Shown: positions 8,044 to 19,601 of the stretch, one piece after another
Position numbering within the stretch: position 1 is the stretch's first letter
Layout of the letters: each line of letters begins with the position of its first letter
Source of the DNA: JADLHS01 sp036274115
GTDB lineage: Bacteria > Verrucomicrobiota > Verrucomicrobiia > Limisphaerales > JADLHS01
Length of the DNA stretch: 64,000 nt
Assembly (NCBI GenBank): GCA_036274115.1
Contig: DASUGI010000100.1
Location: forward strand, 1 to 64,000
Reading direction: 5' to 3'
Notes under the pieces: model-generated
Database searches by the model: none
Told to the model about the DNA's origin: nothing
What the model saw: the letters and a program-made list of their open reading frames with translations, nothing else
Position numbers and translations under genes: made by a program

Positions 8044-9459
8044 ATGATAGTCATCTTCGTTCATGGCTGGAGCGTGCGTGACACGTCCACGTACGGTGGG
8101 TTGCCTCAGTGGCTTGCCAATCTGGGCAACCTCGGCACCATCAAGGTTCAAGTGGGCAACGTGTACCTGGGCCGGTACATCAGTTTTGATGACACCGTTA
8201 CGCTGGATGACCTCGCGCGGGCGTTCGACCAGGCCATTCGCGACGAACTCGCGGATAAACTAAAGGCTGGAGAGCGGGTGGCGTGTATCACGCATTCCAC
8301 GGGTGGACCGGTCGTCCGCAAATGGATGGACCTTTATTACAAGGGCAGGTTGCAGAACTGCCCGATGAGTCACCTGATCATGCTCGCTCCGGCGAATCAT
8401 GGTTCGGCGCTGGCTCAATTGGGCAAGTCGCGGCTCTCCAGAATCAAACACTTCTTTCAAGGGGTCGAACCCGGTCAACGCGTTCTGGATTGGCTCGAAC
8501 TCGGCAGCAATGACGGCTGGAAACTGAACGAGAGCTGGCTCGATTATGATTGTCTGGCCGCGGGCATTTTCCCGTTTGTTCTCACGGGGCAAAAGATTGA
8601 TCGCAGCCTGTACGACGCCCTGAATTCATACACCGACGAAGCGGGTTCGGACGGGGTGGTGCGGGTGGCGGCGGCCAACATGAACTACTCCCTGCTCCGG
8701 TTGCAGCAGGAGGGCGAGTTGCTGTTGTCTGACAAAATCCGGCGCTCCCGGCCCATGGCCCTGGGTGTCTTGCCGGGGCGTTCGCATTCGGGCGAAAACA
8801 TCGGGATCATTCGCAGTGTCACGCTGAACAACGCCGGGCAGCATCCAACGGCACAGTGGGTTTTGGAATGCCTGAAAGTCGGCAGCCGCGCCGCTTACCA
8901 TAGATTGGCGAAGCAGCTCGAGCGCGTGACGGCGGAAACGCAAGTGCAGGAACATATCGAGAAGGAACGCGCCCTCATTGGGACGCGCACGTATGTCACG
9001 AACCGGTATTCCATGGTGCTATTCAGTATCATTGATGATCGCGGGAATGATTTGTCCGACTACGACCTGTACTTCACGGCGGGGCCGAATTTTGACGAGA
9101 ACGAGCTTCCTAAAGGCTTCTTTGTGGATCGACAGCGCAATCAGCGCAACGCCGGCAAATTGACCTATTATCTGGATTACGATGTCCTGTCCGAAGGACT
9201 GAATAAACCCAGGATGGAAGGCAAACTCGGTATTCGCCTGCAAGCCCGGCCGGTCGCAAGCGACAAGGCGTTGGTGTTCTACAGGAAACTCGACTTTCGT
9301 TCTTCCCTGGCGACCGTCGATAAACTGCTGGTACCGAATGAAACGGTCATGGTGGAGATCAAGTTGCAGCGCCAGGTGGATAGCTCAGTATTCCGAATGA
9401 CTAACAACCTGAGGCCGGGGCCGTTTGACGGAACGCCGTCGAAAAAGCCGGTCGCTTAG
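8044..9459 (+). CDS. Alpha/beta-hydrolase lipase/phospholipase-like protein
   Basis: 471 residues, no signal peptide. 'MIVIFVHGWSVRDTSTYGGL' contains the His-Gly oxyanion strand at the very N-terminus. The nucleophile elbow is T83-H-S85-T-G-G. Likely triad partners are the Asp in 'GSDGVVRVAAAN' (near residue 202) and the His in 'GRSHSGENIGI'. Residues about 310-455 form a separate beta-rich domain of unknown type. The fold resembles triacylglycerol lipases and intracellular phospholipase-like effectors, but a specific Tle or defence family cannot be assigned. It is translationally close to the upstream IF3-N-like gene and convergent with the NtrC-type gene. Confidence 0.8.
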   Translation: MIVIFVHGWSVRDTSTYGGLPQWLANLGNLGTIKVQVGNVYLGRYISFDDTVTLDDLARAFDQAIRDELADKLKAGERVACITHSTGGPVVRKWMDLYYKGRLQNCPMSHLIMLAPANHGSALAQLGKSRLSRIKHFFQGVEPGQRVLDWLELGSNDGWKLNESWLDYDCLAAGIFPFVLTGQKIDRSLYDALNSYTDEAGSDGVVRVAAANMNYSLLRLQQEGELLLSDKIRRSRPMALGVLPGRSHSGENIGIIRSVTLNNAGQHPTAQWVLECLKVGSRAAYHRLAKQLERVTAETQVQEHIEKERALIGTRTYVTNRYSMVLFSIIDDRGNDLSDYDLYFTAGPNFDENELPKGFFVDRQRNQRNAGKLTYYLDYDVLSEGLNKPRMEGKLGIRLQARPVASDKALVFYRKLDFRSSLATVDKLLVPNETVMVEIKLQRQVDSSVFRMTNNLRPGPFDGTPSKKPVA

Positions 9460-9513
9460 CGTTCTCGCTTCGCGCGGGCTGGCTAAAACTTTTTCCGGAA
9501 CGCAGACGCAGGC

Positions 9514-10857
9514 TTACACGTCAATGCCGTAAGCTTTGATCTTATTGTAGAGCGTCTGGCGGCCAATGCCCAGCCGTTTGGCGGCCTCGAGTTTGTTGCC
9601 GTTGGTTTCCTTCAGCATCGTTACGATGGCGTTGCGCTCGACGCCTTCGAGGAGAGTGAAGTTGGTGTCCTGCGATTCGGTGGCATCGGGCCGGGCGCGA
9701 GTGATCGAAAGGTCGCTCGCATCCACCAGGTCGCCTTCGGACAGGAGAACGGCGCGCTGAATTTCATTCTGCAATTGGCGCACGTTGCCCGGCCAATCAA
9801 AACTGGTCAGCCGGTCGATGGCGGCCGGAGTGAACCCGCGCAAGGGCCGGTTGGCCTGACCCGCGAACCGCTTCAGGAAGGCATTGGCCAGCGGCATGAT
9901 GTCATCGCGCCGCTCGCGCAGGGCCGGGAGGTTCACCGAGATGGCGCTGATGCGGTAATACAAATCCTCGCGCAGTTTGCCGTCCTTGATGGCTTCTTCG
10001 GGGTTGCGATTGGTGGCGGCGATCAGGCGGCAGTTGGTCTTGTAACTGGTCTTGCCACCAACGGGGCGGACTTCCTGATCCTGCAACACGCGAAGCAACT
10101 TGCTCTGCGTATCAATCGGCATTTCGGAAATTTCGTCCAGGAACAACGTGCCGCCTTCGGCCTGACGGAACAGACCTTCGCGGTCCGTGTGCGCGCCGGT
10201 GAACGCGCCTTTGACCGAGCCGAACAATTCGCTTTCGATGAGCTCGCGGGGCAGGGCGGCGCAGTTGATCTTGATGATCCTGCCTTTGCTGCGGGAACTC
10301 ATGGCATGCGTTAGATCGGCAATGACTTCCTTGCCGGTGCCGCTTTCGCCGGTGATGAGAACGGTGACGTCGTTGGGCGCAATGCGTTCGATGGTGCGAA
10401 CGACTTCCTGCATCTCGGCACTGCGGAAAACGGGTGACGTGTTCCCGCTCATGGTTTCGAGCGCACGACGCAAGGCCGTGTTCTCCTGATTCTGTTGTTT
10501 GCGTTCGAGCGCGCACTTTACGTCGGAGAGCAGTTTCTCCGTTTCAAACGGCTTGGAGAGGAATGTGAACGCACCAAGGCGACCCGCTTCGAGGGCCATT
10601 TCCATCGTGCCCTGGCCGGTGAGCATGATGACTTCGGTGTCGGCCCAGCGTTTCTTGATCAAGGGCAGGAGTTCGAGGCCGTTGGCGTCCTTGAGTTTCA
10701 CGTCGAGCACGACGACGTCGGGTTGGGTATCGTTGAAAGCCTTCTGCAGGGCAGCACCGCTTTCGGCTTCGGCAACGGTGAAATCGCGCTGGAGCACAGA
10801 GCCGACCAGTTCACGAATGGTTTGTTCGTCGTCAACGAGTAGAATTTTACCCTTCAT
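9514..10857 (-). CDS. Sigma-54-dependent response regulator (NtrC family)
   Basis: 447 residues with complete architecture. The receiver domain has acidic D9-D10, phospho-acceptor D52 and conserved K102. The AAA+ domain has Walker A GESGTGKE (170-177), the sigma-54-contacting loop GAFTGA (217-222) and Walker B GGTLFLDE (235-242). The C-terminus has a Fis-type helix-turn-helix (about 405-445, 'AAKRLGIGRQTLYNKIKAYG'). It should activate RNA polymerase-sigma54 at distant enhancers when phosphorylated. No histidine kinase is adjacent. It is the last gene of a tight minus-strand cluster: 5 bases separate it from the PuuD-like gene. Confidence 0.95.
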   Translation of the reverse strand: MKGKILLVDDEQTIRELVGSVLQRDFTVAEAESGAALQKAFNDTQPDVVVLDVKLKDANGLELLPLIKKRWADTEVIMLTGQGTMEMALEAGRLGAFTFLSKPFETEKLLSDVKCALERKQQNQENTALRRALETMSGNTSPVFRSAEMQEVVRTIERIAPNDVTVLITGESGTGKEVIADLTHAMSSRSKGRIIKINCAALPRELIESELFGSVKGAFTGAHTDREGLFRQAEGGTLFLDEISEMPIDTQSKLLRVLQDQEVRPVGGKTSYKTNCRLIAATNRNPEEAIKDGKLREDLYYRISAISVNLPALRERRDDIMPLANAFLKRFAGQANRPLRGFTPAAIDRLTSFDWPGNVRQLQNEIQRAVLLSEGDLVDASDLSITRARPDATESQDTNFTLLEGVERNAIVTMLKETNGNKLEAAKRLGIGRQTLYNKIKAYGIDV

Positions 10858-10862
10858 AGATT

Positions 10863-11630
10863 TTAACGGCGTTTCGGCGCGCAGGCTTTGGCGAACGCGG
10901 CGAACAAGGCGTGATGCTCCGGATAGCGGTCAGCCAGCCGTTCCGGATGAAACTGCACACTCAGCAGAAACGGCAGCTGGCGCGCGGCTTCGGGTTGCAA
11001 CTGCAAACTCTCCACCACGCCATCAGCACTGCGGGCCGCCACGGCGAGTATTTCCGCCGGTCGATCCACCGCCTGATGGTGCGTGCTGTTCACGCCCAAA
11101 GTACGCTTCCCCGTAATCTTGGCGATGAGGCTTCCCGGTGTCAAACCTACTTCATGCACCTTGGAGCAGCGTTTATCCATGCGCCGATGGTTGATTCGAG
11201 TTTTTAATTGCGTGGGAATATCGGCAATCAACGTGCCGCCCAGCGCCACATTCAGAACCTGGTGTCCCCGGCAAATGGCGAGGAGTGGTTTGCGCTGCCG
11301 AAAGACCTCGTCCACGAGCATCAACTCCCGCAAGTCCCGCGCGCCGCCGTCCGGAGTGAGAATGCATTTGCGCCGAAGTTTATTCGGCATGCGCGGATCG
11401 TAGAGGACTGGATTCACGTCTTCGCCACCGGTCATCAGGACCCCGTCGGCGCGGCGCACGCATTCGGCAATCAGTTGGCGCGAGGGCAGCGAGAGGACGG
11501 ACCAGGGCAACGCGCCGGCGTTGATCAGGGCGCGTTCGTAGGGAAGTGAGAGGCTCAGTGACATGTCACTGAACTCAGTTCCTTTGGTTTCAATGCTGGG
11601 AGAAACGAGAATTAGCGGGCGTTTGCTCAT
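10863..11630 (-). CDS. Gamma-glutamyl-gamma-aminobutyrate hydrolase-like (peptidase C26)
   Basis: 255 residues. It is a class I glutamine amidotransferase-like hydrolase: 'ADGVLMTGGEDVNPVLY' and the nucleophile C120 in 'AICRGHQVLNVALGGTL' match PuuD/YvdE-type enzymes, and 'SVQFHPER' near the C-terminus supplies the His and Glu of the triad. Family members cleave gamma-glutamyl amides, for example gamma-Glu-GABA in putrescine breakdown. No other putrescine genes are here, so the substrate is uncertain. Gaps of 9 bases from leuS and 5 bases to the NtrC gene indicate a shared transcript. Confidence 0.9.
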   Translation of the reverse strand: MSKRPLILVSPSIETKGTEFSDMSLSLSLPYERALINAGALPWSVLSLPSRQLIAECVRRADGVLMTGGEDVNPVLYDPRMPNKLRRKCILTPDGGARDLRELMLVDEVFRQRKPLLAICRGHQVLNVALGGTLIADIPTQLKTRINHRRMDKRCSKVHEVGLTPGSLIAKITGKRTLGVNSTHHQAVDRPAEILAVAARSADGVVESLQLQPEAARQLPFLLSVQFHPERLADRYPEHHALFAAFAKACAPKRR

Positions 11631-11639
11631 GTGGAAGTT

Positions 11640-14660
<3,021 letters not shown>

Positions 14661-14748
14661 AGAGCCGGAGATAGTGCGTAATTGCAGGGGTTCGGGCAAT
14701 GGTGGAATTGGTTGGGAACTAAAGTATGGCTGCGGCATCCCACGTGTA

Positions 14749-15375
14749 ATGACGGCCTTCATTATGCGGTTGCGTGGATTTTGCCTCGCGATCGGGATTC
14801 TATGCGTGCCCAGCAGCCGGGCGGCGGATTTTGCAGTCACTTCGCCGGGATTCTACTTTTCGTTCAACGGAACCAATGCCGTGAACAGTTTTCCAACGCT
14901 CACGCTGGTGCGTGGCCGGAGCTACACCTTCGCGCTGAATACGACCGCGGGATTTCATCCCTTTGCTATCGGGACCTCTGTGTTCGGTCCCGCCCCGGCA
15001 GGAGTATCGGGAAATAACAATAACACTTCCGGCACGATTACCTTTGCTGTTCCCGCCAATGCGGCCAACTGCGTTTATTATTGCGGTCAACACGGTTTTA
15101 CCATGACCGGCAACATCGTAATGGTCGATCCACCAGCACCGCCGACCATTACGATTGTCGGGCTGAAAGTGAGTACGAATCTCACCGTGACCTCAACGCT
15201 GGCCTCGACCAACGGACTCACCATCGTGCCGGAGTTCAACACAAACCTCCCCTCCGGGAACTGGTTTCCCCTGACGGTGCAATCCAACCGTTTCGCAAAT
15301 GGAACGAACGAGGCGTTCTGTGGCCGGCCTCCGGGTGATGCAGTTCTCATTCGCATTCGCGCCCAGCAAAACTGA
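14749..15375 (+). CDS. Secreted cupredoxin (plastocyanin-like) protein
   Basis: 208 residues from MTAFIMRLRGF; MRLRG at 14764 is an alternative start. A signal peptide ends near SSRAAD. Residues about 27-127 form a cupredoxin domain with type 1 copper ligands H70 ('GFHPFAIG') and C112, H115 and M119 in 'YYCGQHGFTMTGNIV'. A ~75-residue C-terminal tail ('STNGLTIVPEFNTNLPSGNW', 'DAVLIRI') resembles the C-terminal module of other exported proteins in this window. It is probably an extracytoplasmic electron carrier or copper-binding protein. Divergent from leuS, whose start is 88 bases away. Confidence 0.85.
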   Translation: MTAFIMRLRGFCLAIGILCVPSSRAADFAVTSPGFYFSFNGTNAVNSFPTLTLVRGRSYTFALNTTAGFHPFAIGTSVFGPAPAGVSGNNNNTSGTITFAVPANAANCVYYCGQHGFTMTGNIVMVDPPAPPTITIVGLKVSTNLTVTSTLASTNGLTIVPEFNTNLPSGNWFPLTVQSNRFANGTNEAFCGRPPGDAVLIRIRAQQN

Positions 15376-15437
15376 TCCCGGGATTGGGCCTGGAGCCTGT
15401 TGCCCCGGGGTTCGTTCGGATTCTGGTTGCCCGCTGC

Positions 15438-16004
15438 TCACGCACTTTTGCGCAATTCCCGAATCGCTGCCAGCGTGATGAGAAGGATTCCCGTCAGTTC
15501 GAAAACCCAATTCAGCCTTACGCCCAGCACTTCGCTGCGGATAAATACATCAAAGTGGTGAAACGAAATGGCCCGCACCACAATGAACGTCATCAGGAAC
15601 AGCGCTCCCCCGGTCAACAGCTTGTGCCTGGTCCAGAACTCCCGGAAGCGCCAGGCAAACCAGCATCCAAAAAATCCCGCGCCCACGATCACGGCGACGA
15701 CGAAAAGCTTCTGGAATTCTCGTCTGCGTTCGTACCAGCCCTCCTGACGGAAAATGATCCGCCCGATATCCGTCAGCAGGGATTGCAAGTCGAGTTGTTT
15801 GTTGATGCAGAGCGCCGCCATTACGGCGGCAACCGCCAGCCACAGCCATTTCTCCCGCTTCGTTTCGGAATTGCCGCCGGCTTTTTCCCAGCCGACCAGC
15901 GCCGCCAACCCGGCGCCGACCGCGTAGGCGGCCACGGTGAACCATCCCATGAAACCGGGATCACCAATCGTTGGCCGCCACTTTATTTCAGAAATGAAAT
16001 CCAT
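15438..16004 (-). CDS. Hypothetical integral membrane protein
   Basis: 188 residues with about five hydrophobic helices ('WFTVAAYAVGAGLAALVGW', 'WLWLAVAAVMAALCI', 'LFVVAVIVGAGFFGCWFAW', 'LLTGGALFLMTFIVVRAI', 'LNWVFELTGILLITLAAI'). Between helices 2 and 3 is a charged loop 'FRQEGWYERRREFQKLF'. I do not recognise a family. It is convergent with the cupredoxin gene, and no partner gene is evident. Confidence 0.75.
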   Translation of the reverse strand: MDFISEIKWRPTIGDPGFMGWFTVAAYAVGAGLAALVGWEKAGGNSETKREKWLWLAVAAVMAALCINKQLDLQSLLTDIGRIIFRQEGWYERRREFQKLFVVAVIVGAGFFGCWFAWRFREFWTRHKLLTGGALFLMTFIVVRAISFHHFDVFIRSEVLGVRLNWVFELTGILLITLAAIRELRKSA

Positions 16005-16245
16005 TCACGTTCCGGCAATCCCAACCCGCGCGACATCGCCGTTCACAGCCCGCAACCGGACGGCCCGATGGCTGGAAGACGGTTTGGTTGATCTTATTTT
16101 CGCCGTCGGGCACGGGCTCAGAATAATTCCAGCCGCGTTGAAGTCGAGGCGTAATGGAAGCTTGCCGTTGAGCAAACTTGTCTTTCCACAGACCCGGCGT
16201 AGAGTTGGGACAGTTCGCCGGCCAACGTTACACAAGACCACCCAC

Positions 16246-16272
16246 TTGTACGCATTAACTTTGTACGCATTA
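16246..16272. repeat. 15-bp tandem repeat at a gene start
   Basis: TTGTACGCATTA occurs at 16246-16257 and again at 16261-16272, a 15-base period. The second copy contains the first base of the ATG of the downstream YadA-head/S74 gene. On the opposite strand the unit would read VNAYK. It replaces the region where a ribosome-binding site would be expected. Confidence 0.6.
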
Positions 16273-18155
16273 TGAAAGCAATCCGTCCATCCTTGCTCCG
16301 CGCGCTCCTTGTGCTCGCAGTGTTCCATTTTCAATTCGCAACTTTCGCCCAGGGCACGGCGTTTACATACCAAGGCCGGCTCAACGACGATGCGACGCCG
16401 GCGAGCGGGATTTACGATTTACGATTTGCGATTTACGATCTGGCCAGCGGTGGCGGTCAGCAAGGTGATGCGGTGACGAATCTCGCCACGGCTGTGAGCA
16501 ATGGGCTGTTCACCGTGACATTGGATTTCGGGAATCAATTCTCCGGCTCGGCCCGGTGGTTGGAGTTGGCGGTGCGCACGAACGGCGGTGGTGAATTTAC
16601 GGTTTTAAGTCCCCGGCAGCCGCTCAATCCAACTCCGTATGCCATGTTCGCTCCGAACGCGGGCACGGCCACCACTGCCAGTAGCGTGAGCACTAATTCG
16701 ATCGGCGCCGCTGGGTTGCAAAGCGACTCCGTCACGACGGCAACAGTCGCGGACGGAAGTCTCACCGCGGCGGATATCAACAGCGCCAGCTTTTCGAATA
16801 CGTTTTGGAAGGTCAATGGCAATGCCGGTACCACGGCGGGCGCTCACTTCGTCGGCACCACGGATGGGCAACCCCTCGAACTCAAAGTCAATAATTTGCG
16901 CGCGCTGCGGCTGGAGGACAACGGTGACGGCAGTGATTCCGGGACGACGCCCGACGGTGCGCCCAACGTGATTGGTGGTTCGCCCGCAAATTCCGTTGCG
17001 GCGGGCGTGGTCGGCGCAACCATCGCCGGCGGAGGCGCCACAAATTTTACCGGCGCGGTCAGGGTCAACCGCGTGGAGGCGGATTACAGCACCATTGGCG
17101 GCGGCATGGAACATTTGATTCAGACCGGCTCCCGTTTCGTCACGATTGGTGGTGGCGGTGGCAACATCGTTCAAAGCAACGCACATGAGTCCACCATCAG
17201 CGGCGGTGGCGGCAACACGGTCGAATTCAACGCTGACACGGCAACCATTGCGGGCGGACGTTTGAACACCGTGCAAGTCAACGCCGACTTTGCAACGGTG
17301 GGGGGCGGTAGCTGGAATCTGATTGGGACGAATTCTCAATTTGCTTTTTTGGGTGGAGGACTGAGCAACTACATCTCGGCTTTTTCCTCCTACAACACCA
17401 TTGCCGGAGGCCGCAATAACTTTGTCGGCACTAACTGCAGCAGCAACTTCATTGGCGGTGGTGCTTACAACAGTATTTCGAACGATGCTTTCTACTCGAC
17501 CATCGCGGGTGGCTCGAGCAATACCGTCGGCTACAACGCCTCTTACGCATTCGCAGCGGGGCACCGCGCGAAGGCGAATCACGCGGGCACGTTCGTCTGG
17601 GCGGATTCGCAGGATGCTGACTTCGCGTCCAGCGGGACAAACCAATTCCTCATTCGCGCCAACCGTGTGGGCATTGGCACGACCACTCCCACGAACAAAC
17701 TGCACGTGGTCGGCGGGGCGACGTTCGCCAGCGGCAATGCGGGCGCAAACCAGGTGGTGGTCTGGATACCGGGCAGCCCGAGCTGGAGTTTCACCAGCGA
17801 CCGCAATACCAAGGAAAGAGTGACACCAGTGGATCCGGTGGAGGTGCTGGAGCGGGTGGGACGGTTGCCCATCGCCGAGTGGAGTTACCAGGGTTATGAA
17901 CAACGGCATATCGGACCCATGGCCCAGGATTTCCATGCCGCTTTTCCGTTCAGTTCCGATGCGACCACGCTAAACAGCGCCGACCTCGACGGTGTGGCGC
18001 TGGCCGCAATCCAGGGACTGAATCAAAAGGTCCAGACGCGCGACAAGAATATCGCCGCACGAATTCTAAACCTCGAATCCGAGAACGCGGAGTTAAAAGC
18101 GCGACTCGAAAAACTGGAACAACGCCTTGGCGACGTTTCGGGACGCGCCCGGTAA
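16272..18155 (+). CDS. Secreted trimeric-adhesin-like protein with S74 intramolecular chaperone
   Basis: 627 residues. A signal peptide ends near FATFAQG, and the first domain begins 'TAFTYQGRLNDD', a common start for this PVC family. Residues about 230-450 hold serial 'TIGGG..N.V' and 'TIAGG..N.V' repeats of about 14-16 residues, like the left-handed beta-roll head of YadA-type trimeric adhesins ('AGHRAKANHAGTFVW' follows). Residues about 505-600 form a Peptidase_S74 intramolecular chaperone domain with the Ser-Lys spacing 'SDRNTKE' and 'IGPMAQDFHAAF'. A coiled coil ends the protein. It is likely a homotrimeric surface fibre whose tail domain guides folding and may self-cleave. Confidence 0.85.
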   Translation: MKAIRPSLLRALLVLAVFHFQFATFAQGTAFTYQGRLNDDATPASGIYDLRFAIYDLASGGGQQGDAVTNLATAVSNGLFTVTLDFGNQFSGSARWLELAVRTNGGGEFTVLSPRQPLNPTPYAMFAPNAGTATTASSVSTNSIGAAGLQSDSVTTATVADGSLTAADINSASFSNTFWKVNGNAGTTAGAHFVGTTDGQPLELKVNNLRALRLEDNGDGSDSGTTPDGAPNVIGGSPANSVAAGVVGATIAGGGATNFTGAVRVNRVEADYSTIGGGMEHLIQTGSRFVTIGGGGGNIVQSNAHESTISGGGGNTVEFNADTATIAGGRLNTVQVNADFATVGGGSWNLIGTNSQFAFLGGGLSNYISAFSSYNTIAGGRNNFVGTNCSSNFIGGGAYNSISNDAFYSTIAGGSSNTVGYNASYAFAAGHRAKANHAGTFVWADSQDADFASSGTNQFLIRANRVGIGTTTPTNKLHVVGGATFASGNAGANQVVVWIPGSPSWSFTSDRNTKERVTPVDPVEVLERVGRLPIAEWSYQGYEQRHIGPMAQDFHAAFPFSSDATTLNSADLDGVALAAIQGLNQKVQTRDKNIAARILNLESENAELKARLEKLEQRLGDVSGRAR

Positions 18156-18181
18156 AATATTCGGCTCTTCAGCACCGGGCG
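18146..18181. other. Inverted repeat at the 3' end of the adhesin-like gene
   Basis: CGCCCGGT (18146-18153) pairs exactly with ACCGGGCG (18174-18181) around a 20-base loop that contains the stop codon. No T-run follows, so a Rho-independent terminator is unlikely, although an RNA 3'-end stabiliser is possible. Confidence 0.35.
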
Positions 18182-18345
18182 GAAGCCACTGTAGTAACAA
18201 TGCCTGCAGGTACCGCGAGCTTCACCAGGAAAATATTCGGTGGCTAACCTGCATTTGAGAGCTGTTAAAATACCTGCCCCGAACAAATTACCTTTCGACT
18301 TCGGACCGTTTTTGTCTGACCTTCTCTGCAAGAATTCCGCCGGAT

Positions 18346-19149
18346 ATGAGTGACAATTCCAAAATTGAGTGGACCGATGCGACTTGGAATCCCGCGCGGG
18401 GTTGCACCAGGATCAGTCCGGGTTGCGCGCATTGTTACGCCGAGACTTTTGCGGAACGCTTTCGCGGTGTGCCCGGGCATCCTTTCGAGTTTGGTTTCGA
18501 CCTCCGACTTGTTCCCGAGAAACTCGCCGAGCCTTTGCGCTGGCCCAGGGCGAAGATGATTTTCGTGAATTCGATGAGCGACTTGTTTCACGACCAAGTA
18601 CCGGACGAGTACATCGAAGCAGTCGCTACTGTGATGGCGAAAGCCAACTGGCACACCTATCAGGTTTTAACCAAGCGGGCCGAGCGTTTGCGTGAACTGC
18701 TTTCCGGCAAGCTCCGTTTTGCTTCCAGGCTGCCGCACGTCTGGTGGGGTGTGTCCGTCGAAAATCGTCGCCACGGGTTGCCACGGGTTGATCATCTGCG
18801 CGCAGCACCGGCACAAGTGCGTTTTCTTTCGGTCGAACCGCTGCTGGAAGACCTCGGGTTAATTGACTTGAAAGGCATTAACTGGGTGATTGTGGGTGGC
18901 GAGAGTGGACCGGGCGCGCGACCGATGGAAGCCGCTTGGGTTCGCCGCATCCGCGCCCAATGCCGCGCCGCAAAAGTATCGTTCTTCTTCAAGCAGTGGG
19001 GCGGTGTTCGCAAGAGCACAACAGGTCGCACCTTGGATGGTCGCACCTACAATGAATTTCCCGAGCGCGAATTGGTTGAAGTTCCGGAGCGCGAGGAGCG
19101 ACTTGAACTCCTGTCTGAAACTGTTCCTCTGGAACTCGCGTTTGCCTAG
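18346..19149 (+). CDS. DUF5131 (phage Gp37/Gp68 family) protein
   Basis: 267 residues. 'SKIEWTDATWNPARGCTRIS' followed by 'SPGCAHCYAETFAERF' is the signature of the Gp37/Gp68 family. It has a CxxxxxxCxxC cysteine cluster like a radical-SAM-type motif, then 'MIFVNSMSDLFHDQVPDEYI', 'YQVLTKRAERL', 'WWGVSVEN' and 'GGESGPGARPM'. The family occurs in phages and in accessory islands, often near DNA-modification genes; its biochemistry is not established to my knowledge. It lies 191 bases upstream of the controller gene of a restriction-modification system, in the same orientation, and may belong to that island. Confidence 0.85.
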   Translation: MSDNSKIEWTDATWNPARGCTRISPGCAHCYAETFAERFRGVPGHPFEFGFDLRLVPEKLAEPLRWPRAKMIFVNSMSDLFHDQVPDEYIEAVATVMAKANWHTYQVLTKRAERLRELLSGKLRFASRLPHVWWGVSVENRRHGLPRVDHLRAAPAQVRFLSVEPLLEDLGLIDLKGINWVIVGGESGPGARPMEAAWVRRIRAQCRAAKVSFFFKQWGGVRKSTTGRTLDGRTYNEFPERELVEVPEREERLELLSETVPLELAFA

Positions 19150-19292
19150 TGTCACTGCTAGCTAGAAGAGGGGAGATCAACTTGGCGTTCCCAAGCGCGC
19201 ACGGCGCTCAGAATATTCCCACGGCGCTGAGGTGGCGGCGCAATGGAATTGCTGGTCTTGGTGACGGACCGAGCCGGCCAAGGCAGAAAGCT

Positions 19293-19317
19293 ACTTAAAG
19301 TCTGTCGCCCTAAAGGC
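19293..19317. promoter_or_regulatory. Candidate C-box operator of the R-M controller
   Basis: Two similar imperfect palindromes, ACTTAAAGT (19293-19301) and CCCTAAAGG (19308-19316), are spaced like paired C-boxes, with the conserved-looking AGTC-T-GT centre between them. This matches the AhdI/PvuII-type pattern as I recall it. The pair ends 24 bases before the controller ATG. No Shine-Dalgarno sequence precedes that ATG, in line with the leaderless mRNAs known for several C genes. Predicted role: autoregulation of the C-R operon. Confidence 0.55.
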
Positions 19318-19340
19318 ATCTCTTTGGCTCAATCTTCTCG

Positions 19341-19601
19341 ATGCAAGACGAAAAGAAGTTGCAGCGGGCTTTTGGCTTGGCAGTTCGTCGTGCGCGCGAA
19401 CGCTTGGATGTCTCGCAGGACAAGCTCGCGGAGTTGGCCAGCCTCCACCGCACATACATCGGGAGCGTTGAGCGAGGCGAGCGAAATGTCAGTCTCATTA
19501 ACATCGCTACCCTGGCCAAAGCACTCCGGACAACTCCGACCAAGTTAATGGCTGAATGCGAAGTTTGCTTGAGGACCTTACAGACCAAGGGGATTGAATG
19601 A
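19341..19601 (+). CDS. XRE-family R-M controller (C) protein
   Basis: 86 residues, the usual length of C proteins. It is nearly all helix-turn-helix: 'LAVRRARERLDVSQDKLAEL' then 'ASLHRTYIGSVERGERNVSL', the classic recognition-helix pattern of restriction-modification controllers. Its TGA overlaps the ATG of the next gene (ATGA at 19598-19601), so C and R are translated together. The paired palindromes just upstream are its probable operator. The predicted role is to delay endonuclease expression until methylation has occurred. Confidence 0.85.
   Translation: MQDEKKLQRAFGLAVRRARERLDVSQDKLAELASLHRTYIGSVERGERNVSLINIATLAKALRTTPTKLMAECEVCLRTLQTKGIE

Noticed and set aside
9460..9513. Terminator between the convergent lipase and NtrC-type genes
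   Set aside because: No stable hairpin with a T-run is visible on either strand.
16605..17936. Minus-strand open frame of 443 codons inside the YadA-head/S74 gene
   Set aside because: Antisense shadow of the Gly-rich repeats, with no domain pattern.
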